Source: JANQJA01 sp965267485
Lineage (GTDB): Bacteria > Pseudomonadota > Gammaproteobacteria > Pseudomonadales > Azotimanducaceae
Length of the DNA: 64,000 nucleotides
Direction of reading: 5' to 3'
NCBI GenBank assembly: GCA_965267485.1
Contig: OZ254080.1
Coordinates: 1,116,001-1,180,000 of the forward strand
Shown here: positions 28,218-36,676 of the stretch, piece by piece
How the letters are laid out: each line of letters starts with the position of its first letter
How positions within the stretch are numbered: the stretch's first letter is position 1
The notes under the pieces: model-generated
Database searches by the model: none
Seen by the model: the letters and a program-made list of their open reading frames with translations, nothing else
Told to the model about the DNA's origin: nothing
Made by a program: the position numbers and the translations under genes

Positions 28218-28832
28218 ATGGCTGACAAACAGAAGTGGAACGAGCGCTACGCGAACAAGGAACTGGTGTGGTCTGCCGGGCCGAATCAGCTCTTTGCCGA
28301 CGTGGCAGGCGACTATGCACCGGGCCGGGCCCTCGACCTGGGCTGCGGTGAGGGGCGCAATGCCCTGCACCTGGCCGAGTGCGGCTGGGAGGTCACGGGT
28401 ATCGACTACGCGGAGCAGGGTATCGAGAAGGCAAGGCAGCTCGCCGCTCATCGCGGCGTGAAAGTGAACTGGATTGTGGCTGATGCGGGCGAGGTCACGC
28501 TCGAACCACAGAGCTTCGATCTGGTCGCCGTGATCTTCCTGCACACCAGCGCACGGGAGCGCGATCACTGGCTGCGCGAGGCGGCGAACGCTGTGGCGCC
28601 GGGCGGTCACTTCGTCTACATCGGGCACGACCCGCAGAACATCGAGCGTGGGGTCGGCGGGCCCCAGGATCCTGCGGTGTTGCCGAGCGCTGCCACAGTA
28701 AGTGAAGCGCTCCCGGCGTTCGAGATTGAACGTGCGGAAATCTTCGAACGGCGGGTCGGCGATGATCCGGGTCACGGCGGCAGCGGCAGTGGCACGGCGC
28801 TCGATACACTCGTCGTTGCGCGCAGAAAGTAG
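28218..28832 (+). CDS. Class I SAM-dependent methyltransferase
   Basis: A 204-residue protein starting MADKQKWNERYANKELVWSAG. ALDLGCGEGRNALHLAECG (38-56) is SAM motif I, GIDYAEQGIEKAR motif II and FDLVAVIFLHTSARERDHWL the later acidic loop. It resembles small TehB/thiopurine-type methyltransferases, but the substrate is unknown. The Cys-rich 129-residue gene follows after 2 bases, so the pair is likely co-translated. Confidence 0.85.
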   Translation: MADKQKWNERYANKELVWSAGPNQLFADVAGDYAPGRALDLGCGEGRNALHLAECGWEVTGIDYAEQGIEKARQLAAHRGVKVNWIVADAGEVTLEPQSFDLVAVIFLHTSARERDHWLREAANAVAPGGHFVYIGHDPQNIERGVGGPQDPAVLPSAATVSEALPAFEIERAEIFERRVGDDPGHGGSGSGTALDTLVVARRK

Positions 28833-28834
28833 CG

Positions 28835-29224
28835 ATGGCGGGCCTGCTTTGCTGGAACTGCGGCGCGTCTCTCGACGATGTGCCACGGCCGATCAGTCGG
28901 CATGCCACCTGTGCCAAGTGCTTCGAGGTGCTGCACTGCTGCCGCATGTGCCGGTGGTTCGCGCCGGGGCGGCCGCAGGACTGTGACCATGACCGGGCGG
29001 AGCCGCCGGTTGAGAAGGCATCGGCAAACTTCTGCGAATTCTTCTCGCCTTCCACTCGCGCGTTCGATGCCGATGATGCGAGCGAGCGCTCAGCGGCCAG
29101 ATCGCGTGCCGATGCGCTCTTCGGTGACGATGCAGGAGATAGCGGGGAACCGGATGGCGACGCGCCGTTACGCGGTAGCGATGACAATCTGAAATCGAAA
29201 CTCGATGACTTGTTCGATGATTAA
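28835..29224 (+). CDS. Cys-rich putative zinc-ribbon protein with acidic tail
   Basis: A 129-residue protein. The first 70 residues contain nine cysteines (6, 9, 26, 29, 35, 36, 39, 50, 67) in CxxC pairs (CWNC, CAKC, CRMC), consistent with one or two bound zinc ions. The remainder is acidic and low-complexity, ending NLKSKLDDLFDD. I do not recognise a named family. It starts 2 bases after a methyltransferase gene, which suggests a shared role. A redox or nucleic-acid-linked adaptor is possible; nothing more is supported. Confidence 0.7.
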   Translation: MAGLLCWNCGASLDDVPRPISRHATCAKCFEVLHCCRMCRWFAPGRPQDCDHDRAEPPVEKASANFCEFFSPSTRAFDADDASERSAARSRADALFGDDAGDSGEPDGDAPLRGSDDNLKSKLDDLFDD

Positions 29225-29281
29225 TCGACAGTTTATCCGCCATTAATTGCCCGCAAACCGCTGGAGCGGCACAATACGCCC

Positions 29282-30055
29282 ATGAACCAGTTTGTGACCG
29301 ACTCCAGATTCCTCCCCTTCGAAGGCAGCATCAACTTCCGCGATTTCGGCGGGTATCAGACCACCGACGGCCGACAGGTTGCGTGGCAGAAGCTCTACCG
29401 CTGCGGTGCCCTCAGCAACATGACCGAGTCGGACCACCGCGCGTTCGGTGATCTTGGCATCGGCGTGATCTGCGACTTGCGCCGGCCAGACGAGGCAGAA
29501 CTCAGCCCGACGCCGGAACATCCGCCCTTTCACGTTCGCCAGCACATTCCGATCGCGCCGGGCAGCAGCATGATGCTGCGAGAAAGCCTGCAGTCAGGCA
29601 AGGGTGAAGCGCAGGATCGGATCGACTTCATGGTGAGCATCACCCGCGAGATCGCGCGTGACCATCACGATGCCTATCGAACGCTGTTCGATCATCTGCT
29701 CAATGTCGACGGCGGTTTCCTGCTGCATTGCTCGGCCGGCAAGGATCGCACCGGCTTCGGCGCCGCAGTCATCCTTCACGCGCTGGGCGTCGACGAAGAC
29801 ACCATTCTCGAGGACTACCTGCTCACGAATCAGGCGGAATGTCTGTTCAGCTTCATGAGTGAGCGCATGCGGGGCAACTATGGCCCGGAACTCGACGAGG
29901 GCAGCATCATGGCGATCACCGGCGTGCGCGAGGAATATCTGCGCGCAGCACTCGATGAGGTGAGGCTTCGGCACGGCTCACTTGATGGCTATCTCGAGGA
30001 AATCGGCGTCGATGCGGCCGCGCGCGAAGAACTCAGGGCACGCTACCTTTTATAG
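29282..30055 (+). CDS. Tyrosine-protein phosphatase (dual-specificity-like)
   Basis: A 257-residue protein. HCSAGKDRTG (149-158) is the CX5R phosphatase loop with Cys150 and Arg156. N-terminal GSINFRDFGGYQTTDGRQV and RCGALSNMTESDH, and GVICDLRRPDE, are typical of the bacterial family related to PTEN-like tyrosine/lipid phosphatases. No signal peptide is visible. The physiological substrate (phosphotyrosine, phosphoinositide or small molecule) is unknown. The 3' end overlaps the convergent MFS gene by six bases. Confidence 0.88.
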   Translation: MNQFVTDSRFLPFEGSINFRDFGGYQTTDGRQVAWQKLYRCGALSNMTESDHRAFGDLGIGVICDLRRPDEAELSPTPEHPPFHVRQHIPIAPGSSMMLRESLQSGKGEAQDRIDFMVSITREIARDHHDAYRTLFDHLLNVDGGFLLHCSAGKDRTGFGAAVILHALGVDEDTILEDYLLTNQAECLFSFMSERMRGNYGPELDEGSIMAITGVREEYLRAALDEVRLRHGSLDGYLEEIGVDAAAREELRARYLL

Positions 30056-31291
30056 GGCCGGTTGCTCCTCCACCTGGGGCGAGACGTAGCGCCACACGCC
30101 CGTCGCCAGCACACCGAAGGCAAAGAGGCCTGTTGAGACGAACATCGAGGGAATCAGCGCGTTCAGCGTGCCGAACATCTCGATGATCGTGCCGAGGACG
30201 ATCGCACCGATCGGCGCGCTGCCGAGCATCCCCAGCGAGAAAATCGACAGGATTCTGCCCCGGTATTGAGGCTCGGCGGATTCCTGCACGATCGTTCGTG
30301 CCAGCGTCGACGTCACGCCCATATTGAGCCCCCAGGCGAACAACAGGACCGTGAGCAGCCACCAGGGCGGGCTCGTCCACAGCAGGCCCACGATCAGGAC
30401 CCTTGAGAGCTGCATCACCAGAAAGACCCGGCCTGGCCTGACGAAGGGCATGAGGCGCAGCATCAGGAAGTTGGATATCGACGCGCCCGCAAAGAAGATC
30501 ACCATGACAAACGCGAGGCCGAGGGCATTGCCTTCATAGACGCGTTTGACGATGAACGGCAGTACGGTCATGAACGCGCCGGCGTTGAAGATGCTCGAAA
30601 TGAAGTTGATGACGAGCGTGTGGAAGATGACGCGGTGTTCGAACGTCGCGCGCAGTCCATCACCGACAACCTTCCACATCGGTACACCGGTCTCGGGAAA
30701 CTTCGATGCCTCAGGCGAGATGCGTCGTACCGCGAGCGAACCGATCAGCAGGCAGGTGGCCTGCACCAGCAGCACGAAGGTGACGCCAATCGTTTCCATC
30801 TGCCCCGCCAGCGTCAGCCCGATAATCTGCATCAGGAACATGATGGCGGTCGACGAGGACACCGCGCGCTGCACCTGATTGCCGGCGACGCGATTGAGAA
30901 TGGCTTGCTGCGCGGGGTTCGAATATGAGGTCACGACGCTCATGCCGAGCCCGAACAGCATCACCGTCCAGACGTTGAGAAAGCCCTCCCCGATGGCGAT
31001 CGCCAGCGTCAGCGGAATCAGCCAGGCGATGCCGTACACGGTGATGAGCAGCGATCTTGGATCGGTGCGGTCGGCGATGGCACCACCGAGCAGCATGAGA
31101 AAGATGCCGGGAATGCCGATGATTGCCTGCACGAGTCCAACGCGATCTGCGGGCAGCAGCAGAATGCCGACCAGCAGCCAGCTGATCAGCAGTTGCTGCA
31201 TCGAGAAGGCAATGCCGGTGAAGGCTGTCGAACCCAAATAGGATCGGAAGCCGGCATCCTTCCAGAGCGGGTTGGCCCGGTTCTCGCTCAT
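30050..31291 (-). CDS. MFS transporter (EntS-like exporter group)
   Basis: A 413-residue inner-membrane protein with about 12 hydrophobic segments. GGAIADRTDPRSLLITVYG is the A-type motif between the first helices. NPAQQAILNRVAGNQVQRAVS and RGRILSIFSLGMLGSAPIGA resemble the exporter group that includes enterobactin exporter EntS. The frame is open to 31435, but MSENRANPLWKDAGFRSYL at 31291 fits the family start. The cargo is unknown. It is divergent from the PaaI-like thioesterase gene. Confidence 0.88.
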   Translation of the reverse strand: MSENRANPLWKDAGFRSYLGSTAFTGIAFSMQQLLISWLLVGILLLPADRVGLVQAIIGIPGIFLMLLGGAIADRTDPRSLLITVYGIAWLIPLTLAIAIGEGFLNVWTVMLFGLGMSVVTSYSNPAQQAILNRVAGNQVQRAVSSSTAIMFLMQIIGLTLAGQMETIGVTFVLLVQATCLLIGSLAVRRISPEASKFPETGVPMWKVVGDGLRATFEHRVIFHTLVINFISSIFNAGAFMTVLPFIVKRVYEGNALGLAFVMVIFFAGASISNFLMLRLMPFVRPGRVFLVMQLSRVLIVGLLWTSPPWWLLTVLLFAWGLNMGVTSTLARTIVQESAEPQYRGRILSIFSLGMLGSAPIGAIVLGTIIEMFGTLNALIPSMFVSTGLFAFGVLATGVWRYVSPQVEEQPAL

Positions 31292-31378
31292 GCGCCGCAG
31301 GGCTCTTGTTAGTGTCGTGAGAGGCTTTCGATCATAGCAGATATACTCAGGTGATCTGCATGGAGATGGAAGACCGAC

Positions 31379-31795
31379 GTGACTGACAATCGCCCGCAGG
31401 GCCCGCTGCCCGGTTTCAACGAAAACCCGTTCCACCAGTATCTGGGACTCACGCTGGAAGAGACGGCGCCGGACTTCGCGCGACTGCGACTCAAGAAAAC
31501 GTCAACGACGCCGACGGGTATCGGCGGCAGCGTCAACGGCGGTGTGATTGCGACCATGGTCGACATGGCGGCGGTCTCTGCGGTGTTCACCAACCTGCGT
31601 GAGACCGACATTCCGGCGGGCACTGCTAACCTGCAGGTGACCTATCTGCGGCAGGCCCACGGCGAGTGGGTTGACGCAATCGCGACCGTGATCAAACGCG
31701 GCCGCCAGCTCTGCAGCGTCGAGGTCAGCATCGAAGACAGCGAGGGCCGGCTGTGCACCCGCGGCCGCGTGCTCTATGCGCTGCGAGCGGGCTGA
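31379..31795 (+). CDS. PaaI-family hotdog thioesterase
   Basis: A 138-residue single-hotdog protein with GTG start preceded by GGAAGA. NPFHQYLGLTLEETAPDFARL and the central GGSVNGGVIATMVDMAAVSAV carry the family Gly-rich helix with a conserved Asp; ANLQVTYLRQAHGEW follows. Members hydrolyse phenylacetyl-CoA or other aryl/acyl-CoA thioesters. The substrate is unknown. It is convergent with the next MFS gene 19 bases away. Confidence 0.9.
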   Translation: MTDNRPQGPLPGFNENPFHQYLGLTLEETAPDFARLRLKKTSTTPTGIGGSVNGGVIATMVDMAAVSAVFTNLRETDIPAGTANLQVTYLRQAHGEWVDAIATVIKRGRQLCSVEVSIEDSEGRLCTRGRVLYALRAG

Positions 31796-31814
31796 CGCCC
31801 GCCTCGCGTTGGTC

Positions 31815-33122
31815 TCAGGCCTCTGCTTCCCGCGTACGCCTCAGGTCCGCGACGATCGATCGTCCGGCGAGCAGGAAGTGCGCGCCGGCCCAGAAGTACG
31901 CGACGGTCGCGATGATGATCGCGTATCGCAGTGACTCCTCACCGAAGGGCGCGACCAGAAGATCGCTCAGCACGCCGACCAGGAACGGGCCGAATCCGAG
32001 ACCGATGATGTTGAGAATGAACAGGAGGATGGCCGACGCCAGTGCGCGCATCCGCTGCGGGGCGAGGTTCTGGATGGTGCCGAACGCCGGGCCGAGCCAG
32101 AGCGAGTTCAGGAAGCTCGGCACGATGAGAATGGCAATGGCGATACGCCAGTCGCCGACGACCATGGCCGCCAGATAGAAGGGGAACGCCAGCAGCACGC
32201 CTGCGGCCGGCAGCCAGATGTAAACCCGCTCGTCGCGGACGGCGAACCGGTCGGCCAGCGTACCGCCAAGGAATGTGCCAGCCATGCTGGCGAGGCCGTT
32301 GACCAGCCCGTAGTACGTTGCGGTCTGGGCGATGCCCATGTCATGCAGGCGGATGAAAAACGCCGGTAGCCACTGGCCGAGCCCGTAGCCCACAAATGAC
32401 GTCAACGCGCCGCCCATCGCAATGTGCAGGATGGTCTTGTTGCTGACGAGCGTCCTGATCGTCGTCGCGAGTGGCGGCTGCGTCACATGCCTCGCACTGG
32501 GCGGGTCCGACATCCCGCGAATCGGCTCCATCAAGGTCAGCTTGACGAGAATCGCCAGCAGTACGCCGGGCAGACCGACGACCAGAAAGGCCATTCGCCA
32601 GCCATAGAACTCAGCGACCCAGCCACCGGCCAGCAGCCTCAGCAGGCTGCCAATCGGAATGCCGAGCGCATAGATTGAAAGTGCCGATGACCGCTCGTTG
32701 GGCGGATAGTAGTCGGCAATGAGCGAGTGAGCGGGTGGCGAGCATCCCGCTTCGCCGACGCCAACGCCAATTCTTGCGGCAAGGATCTGGGCGAAGTTCT
32801 GGGCCAGACCGCACAGCGCCGTCATGCCGCTCCAGATCACAAGGGCGGCGGAGATGATCGACACGCGATTGGCACGGTCGGCAAGGCGCGCAATCGGTAT
32901 TCCCAGCACCGTATAGAAGATCGCAAACGCGAGCCCGGTCATCAGCCCGATCTGCGTATCACTCAGGCCCAGTTCATTCTTGATCGGCTCTGCGAGGATC
33001 GTGACGATCTGCCGGTCGAGAAAATTGAAGATGTACACGATGACCAGGACCGCAAGTACGTAGCGGCGGTAGCTGCGCGAACGCAACTTGTCGGGAATCT
33101 CTGTTTCCGGGATAGACGACAT
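31815..33122 (-). CDS. MFS transporter (spinster-like)
   Basis: A 435-residue carrier with about 12 membrane segments. FLDRQIVTILAEPIKNELGLSDTQIGLM is the usual N-terminal segment of this large proteobacterial MFS group, with PIARLADRANRVSIISAAL as motif A and GVGEAGCSPPAHSLIADYYP around helix 4-5. It is the last gene of a minus-strand set after a phytanoyl-CoA dioxygenase-like and a Gfo/Idh-type gene, so uptake of their substrate is plausible. Confidence 0.9.
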   Translation of the reverse strand: MSSIPETEIPDKLRSRSYRRYVLAVLVIVYIFNFLDRQIVTILAEPIKNELGLSDTQIGLMTGLAFAIFYTVLGIPIARLADRANRVSIISAALVIWSGMTALCGLAQNFAQILAARIGVGVGEAGCSPPAHSLIADYYPPNERSSALSIYALGIPIGSLLRLLAGGWVAEFYGWRMAFLVVGLPGVLLAILVKLTLMEPIRGMSDPPSARHVTQPPLATTIRTLVSNKTILHIAMGGALTSFVGYGLGQWLPAFFIRLHDMGIAQTATYYGLVNGLASMAGTFLGGTLADRFAVRDERVYIWLPAAGVLLAFPFYLAAMVVGDWRIAIAILIVPSFLNSLWLGPAFGTIQNLAPQRMRALASAILLFILNIIGLGFGPFLVGVLSDLLVAPFGEESLRYAIIIATVAYFWAGAHFLLAGRSIVADLRRTREAEA

Positions 33123-33192
33123 GAGCAGGCTTCGGTTCAGTGTGGTGAAGCGCTGAAGTTAACCACAGATCGGGGCCACCGGCACGACCGTT

Positions 33193-33888
33193 TTACGCTG
33201 GAAGGTTTGCTTCGCCCGCAACCATCCACGACCGCGGATCTTCGAGAACGGAGCGATTGCCTTCGGTCACCATGGTGACTGACGGGTGGCAATAGCGAAC
33301 GTACATCGCGACTCGCGGCCGATCGGTATTGTTAGGCAGTGAACGATGCAGCAGCAGGCTGCCGAAGACGACCGCATCACCTGCCCTGAGGGGCAGCGCA
33401 ACGCCATCGCCTTCAACCTCTGCGGCCATGAGACCGTGGCGCATGGCATGAGGCAGCAGTCCTTGCTCTTGTGAGCGCGGGATCACCCACAAACACCCGT
33501 TGGTTTCGTCACAATCGTCCAGCGTGACCCAGACGGTCAGATCCAGCGGCGGTTCGAGCCGGCCATAGCCGTTGTCCTGATGCCAGGGAATCTCTGTTCG
33601 ACGCTTCTCGTCCGGATGTTTGGTGATGTACTGCTGGTGGGTGAAGCACACGTCGGGCCCAAGTGCTGCAATCACAAAGGGGATCTGGGGGCCGCGTTCA
33701 ATGAATTCGCGAATGACCGCAGATCGATCGGCAAGCTGGAGTTGCACACCGAGTGGCCGGGGCGTCTCGCCAGCGAACCTCGCTTCTTCGCGCTTGAGGC
33801 GTTCGATCCAGTCAGCGTCAAGCAGGCCCGGGAGTACAGCGTAGCCCTCGGTTTCCAGATCTTGTGCGAGCGTGTTCGCATGAGTCAT
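33193..33888 (-). CDS. Phytanoyl-CoA dioxygenase (PhyH) family protein
   Basis: A 231-residue Fe(II)/2-oxoglutarate oxygenase. His103-x-Asp105 in PWHQDNGYG and His181 in GSLLLHRSLPNN form the iron triad, with Arg190 or Arg192 positioned to bind 2-oxoglutarate. DCDETNGCLWVIPRSQ is a family signature. Members hydroxylate diverse small molecules, from phytanoyl-CoA to ectoine. The gene lies 26 bases after a Gfo/Idh-type oxidoreductase and 70 bases before an MFS carrier, suggesting a small catabolic operon of unknown substrate. Confidence 0.88.
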   Translation of the reverse strand: MTHANTLAQDLETEGYAVLPGLLDADWIERLKREEARFAGETPRPLGVQLQLADRSAVIREFIERGPQIPFVIAALGPDVCFTHQQYITKHPDEKRRTEIPWHQDNGYGRLEPPLDLTVWVTLDDCDETNGCLWVIPRSQEQGLLPHAMRHGLMAAEVEGDGVALPLRAGDAVVFGSLLLHRSLPNNTDRPRVAMYVRYCHPSVTMVTEGNRSVLEDPRSWMVAGEANLPA

Positions 33889-33914
33889 GTGGGAAGGATA
33901 CCACCGGCTCGCCG

Positions 33915-34967
33915 CTATGGGCGCCAGTCGGTATACAGGGAATGCGTGGGCTCGATCGGCAGCCTTTCGACTTCGCCGCGCCTGGCGCTCGCATACATCG
34001 CCGTGACCAGTTCGAGAGAGCGGCGGGCATCCTCCAGGGTCACGAGGAGCGGTGAGCCCGACTCCAGATGATCGAAGAGGTTCAGGAACTGGCCCCTGAA
34101 CCCGGGCGGCAGTGGCGTGAAGGCGCGCAGCGCATCGGCGATGTCCGCGTCGATGCCAGTGCCGGACGTGATCATGTTCCAGGGGTCGCGCCCCGGATCG
34201 TAGGGTTCATGATTGCTTTCCGCCAGCAGATGCTCGAACGAAAACCTCAGCCTCGAGATCTGCTCTCTCGACCCGAGCGTTGAGCTCGAACTCACCAGCG
34301 CGCCGCTGGTCATCGTCAGGCTGGCCACGGCACAGTCTTCTGTCTCGACAGGATTCACGCGTGTGGCGACCTGCGCATAGACTTTCTCCACCGGTCCCAT
34401 CACGAAGCAGAGCAGGTCATGGATATGCAGCGCGTGGCACAGCAGGACGCCGCCGCGCTCGGTTTCCCAACGACCGCGCCAGGGTGCTTCATAGTAGTCG
34501 GCGCCGCGTAGCCAATGGGTTTCAACGCTGGCAACGTAAGGTTTGCCGACGAGGCCAAGATCGACCAGATACTTCAGCCGCTGGATGCCTTCGCCAAACC
34601 GGTACTGGCTGATCGGCATGAACCGCTTGCCGGTCTCTGAGGCAAGCCGGATGAGCTCGTCGGCTTCGGCGAGCGAGTTCACGAGCGGTTTCTCACAGAC
34701 GACATGATGGCCGGACTCGAGGGCGCGACTTGCCATGTCGAAGTGCAGGTGTGGCGGCGTCGCAATATCGATGATGTCGAGGCCGGCGTCCAGCATCTCG
34801 CTGAAGTCCGGCGTGCCGGCGACGCCTTCTCTCTCGCAGCGATGGATGCGTCGGGCGTCATCCGGGTCGCAGACCATGGCGACCTCGAACTCATCGCCAA
34901 GGAGCTTCCAGTCGCGCCAGTGCCGGGCGCCGATGCCGAGGCCCGCGATTCCAACTCTGTACTTCAT
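33915..34967 (-). CDS. Gfo/Idh/MocA-family NAD(P)-dependent oxidoreductase
   Basis: A 350-residue dehydrogenase. The Rossmann start is MKYRVGIAGLGIGARHWRDW (start at 34967; an ATG at 34988 is possible). DIATPPHLHFDMASRALESG and HVVCEKPLVNSLAEADELI contain the EKP motif with the conserved lysine, and MPISQYRFGEGIQRLK follows. The family oxidises sugars or inositols or reduces related compounds. It is first in an operon with PhyH and MFS genes, and its start is 45 bases from the divergent membrane-anchored protein gene. Confidence 0.9.
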   Translation of the reverse strand: MKYRVGIAGLGIGARHWRDWKLLGDEFEVAMVCDPDDARRIHRCEREGVAGTPDFSEMLDAGLDIIDIATPPHLHFDMASRALESGHHVVCEKPLVNSLAEADELIRLASETGKRFMPISQYRFGEGIQRLKYLVDLGLVGKPYVASVETHWLRGADYYEAPWRGRWETERGGVLLCHALHIHDLLCFVMGPVEKVYAQVATRVNPVETEDCAVASLTMTSGALVSSSSTLGSREQISRLRFSFEHLLAESNHEPYDPGRDPWNMITSGTGIDADIADALRAFTPLPPGFRGQFLNLFDHLESGSPLLVTLEDARRSLELVTAMYASARRGEVERLPIEPTHSLYTDWRP

Positions 34968-35012
34968 GCTCCGGATGCTATCCCGCATTCCTCGCGGGTT
35001 ACAATTCTGACC

Positions 35013-36671
35013 GTGCTGAAACTATCCCGGGTCCTCACATTCATCCTATGGGGCGTCATCGCGCTGCTCGCGCTTGGCTACGGCGCACTCTGGTGGCTGA
35101 CCGCAACCGCGAGCGTTTCGACCCACGGCGAGTTCGACCCCGGGCCCGGCAACATTGCGGTGCCGTCGTTCCGGAGTGAACCAACGCAGCCGACGTCTGA
35201 ACTCACGCGTCAGCTATTGGCGAGGTGGGCAAGCAAGCCTCTTCAGGACTGGCAGCAGGAAGGCAAGGTCAACATGCCGCGGGTGCTGGCGGCGAGGCTC
35301 GCGAAGAATACCGACGTTGAAGCCGTCAACGAATATCTCCAGGCCGCAACCGTGCGCGGAACTGTGGGTTCAGTTGGCCCCTTCCATCCCGGTGGCGATT
35401 ACGACTTCACGTTGGCGGGGCTGTGCCTGATTCTCTTCTCTTTCGGAGATTCACCTGAGCGCCTGTATCCGGAAACCGTTGATCACATTGTGAATGTGCT
35501 GATGACGGAGGAGGGCGGTGAACCTGTCGTCTACACGCCCCGGCTGCTGGGGTTGCCGCTGCGCGACACGGAGAACCACATCCTGATGACAGAGGGTTCC
35601 CGCTATCTCAAGAATCGTTGGCTGCGCTTGCATGGCAACGAGGATGCACGGTTCGACAATCGCACCAACGGCCTTGAAGCGTTCCTCCTCGAATATCTGG
35701 GACACATGGAAACCGCCGGATTCCATGAGTACAACGCCCGCCCCTATATCGGATACACGCTGACCGCGCTGCTGAACCTCCAGTCGTTCGGTGGTGCGCC
35801 GGTCAGCGAGGCGGCCACAAGAATCCTCGATCGCGCCAACTGGGAGTACGCGATCGGCAGCCTCGACTACCGGCGTTTCCCGCCGTTTCGGCGACAGCCC
35901 CGCCGGGCAGCAGACACCGATCTCGACGGCGATTACCACACGGCGATGGTCAAGGCGTGGATGAGCCTGCGCGATTCGAACACGCGCGAGTTCGAGATCC
36001 GCCGCGGAGACCACCAGGCGCTCTGGGTGCCGTTGACGAGCTATCGGTTGCCTGACGAGACCGCTCAGTGGATCGATGAGAAACCGAACGAATACTTTGT
36101 GCGAATGGGACACGGCGATGACGGCTCGCCCGAGATCTACGCGGGCGGGCCCGGCTATCTGATCACGGCGGGCGGAATCGCCAATGACCGGTTCGAGCAG
36201 GCCGTCGCCCGGCCGACGACCCTCATGTTGAACGACGGCGAACTGGACCTCGCCGGTGTTCTGCAGATCACGGGCAAGGGCTCAGACTTTCGCCAGTGGA
36301 ACAACACCGGCGTCTTCGAGCGTCTTGCGGTGGGGCATCGCGCTTTAGTGCCTCGCGACTGGGTGGCGCTGGCGACACGCGGCGCGCTGTCTGCCTACCG
36401 GCAGGCGTCGCAGCTGATTCTGGTTTATGCCGATGACGACAAGGCGCTGATGTACCTGCCGCCCGTGGACGATGTGGAAGTCGCGATGGCACGCTTTCTA
36501 CAGTTGAACGGCAGCGCGGCGCAGCTTGGCCGCCGCTTCGTGAATTTCGACGGTGCAGTCATCGAGTATGACATCGACGCCCCGCTCGATACGTGGGTCA
36601 TCGAGTCGGTGTCCGGCCAAACGCAGGATCGCGCGTTCGGCAGTTGGCCGTTGATGACAGGTACGCGCTAG
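35013..36671 (+). CDS. Membrane-anchored protein of unknown function, alpha/alpha-toroid lyase-like
   Basis: A 552-residue protein from a GTG start at 35013. One N-terminal membrane segment (LTFILWGVIALLALGYGALWW) would anchor a large periplasmic domain. Residues about 190-270 contain DTENHILMTEGSRYL and FHEYNARPYIGYTLTALLNL, with spaced Asn, His, Tyr and Arg residues resembling alpha/alpha-toroid polysaccharide lyases. A beta-rich C-terminal third follows. I cannot name the family and catalysis is unproven. The gene is divergent from a Gfo/Idh-type gene and convergent with an MFS gene 5 bases away. The frame is open from 34704 but that part overlaps the neighbour antisense. Confidence 0.7.
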   Translation: MLKLSRVLTFILWGVIALLALGYGALWWLTATASVSTHGEFDPGPGNIAVPSFRSEPTQPTSELTRQLLARWASKPLQDWQQEGKVNMPRVLAARLAKNTDVEAVNEYLQAATVRGTVGSVGPFHPGGDYDFTLAGLCLILFSFGDSPERLYPETVDHIVNVLMTEEGGEPVVYTPRLLGLPLRDTENHILMTEGSRYLKNRWLRLHGNEDARFDNRTNGLEAFLLEYLGHMETAGFHEYNARPYIGYTLTALLNLQSFGGAPVSEAATRILDRANWEYAIGSLDYRRFPPFRRQPRRAADTDLDGDYHTAMVKAWMSLRDSNTREFEIRRGDHQALWVPLTSYRLPDETAQWIDEKPNEYFVRMGHGDDGSPEIYAGGPGYLITAGGIANDRFEQAVARPTTLMLNDGELDLAGVLQITGKGSDFRQWNNTGVFERLAVGHRALVPRDWVALATRGALSAYRQASQLILVYADDDKALMYLPPVDDVEVAMARFLQLNGSAAQLGRRFVNFDGAVIEYDIDAPLDTWVIESVSGQTQDRAFGSWPLMTGTR

Positions 36672-36676
36672 CGCGT

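Noticed and set aside
31787..31802. GCGGGC/GCCCGC hairpin overlapping the PaaI thioesterase stop
   Set aside because: Perfect six-base stem but no T-rich tail; may slow transcription but cannot be called a terminator.
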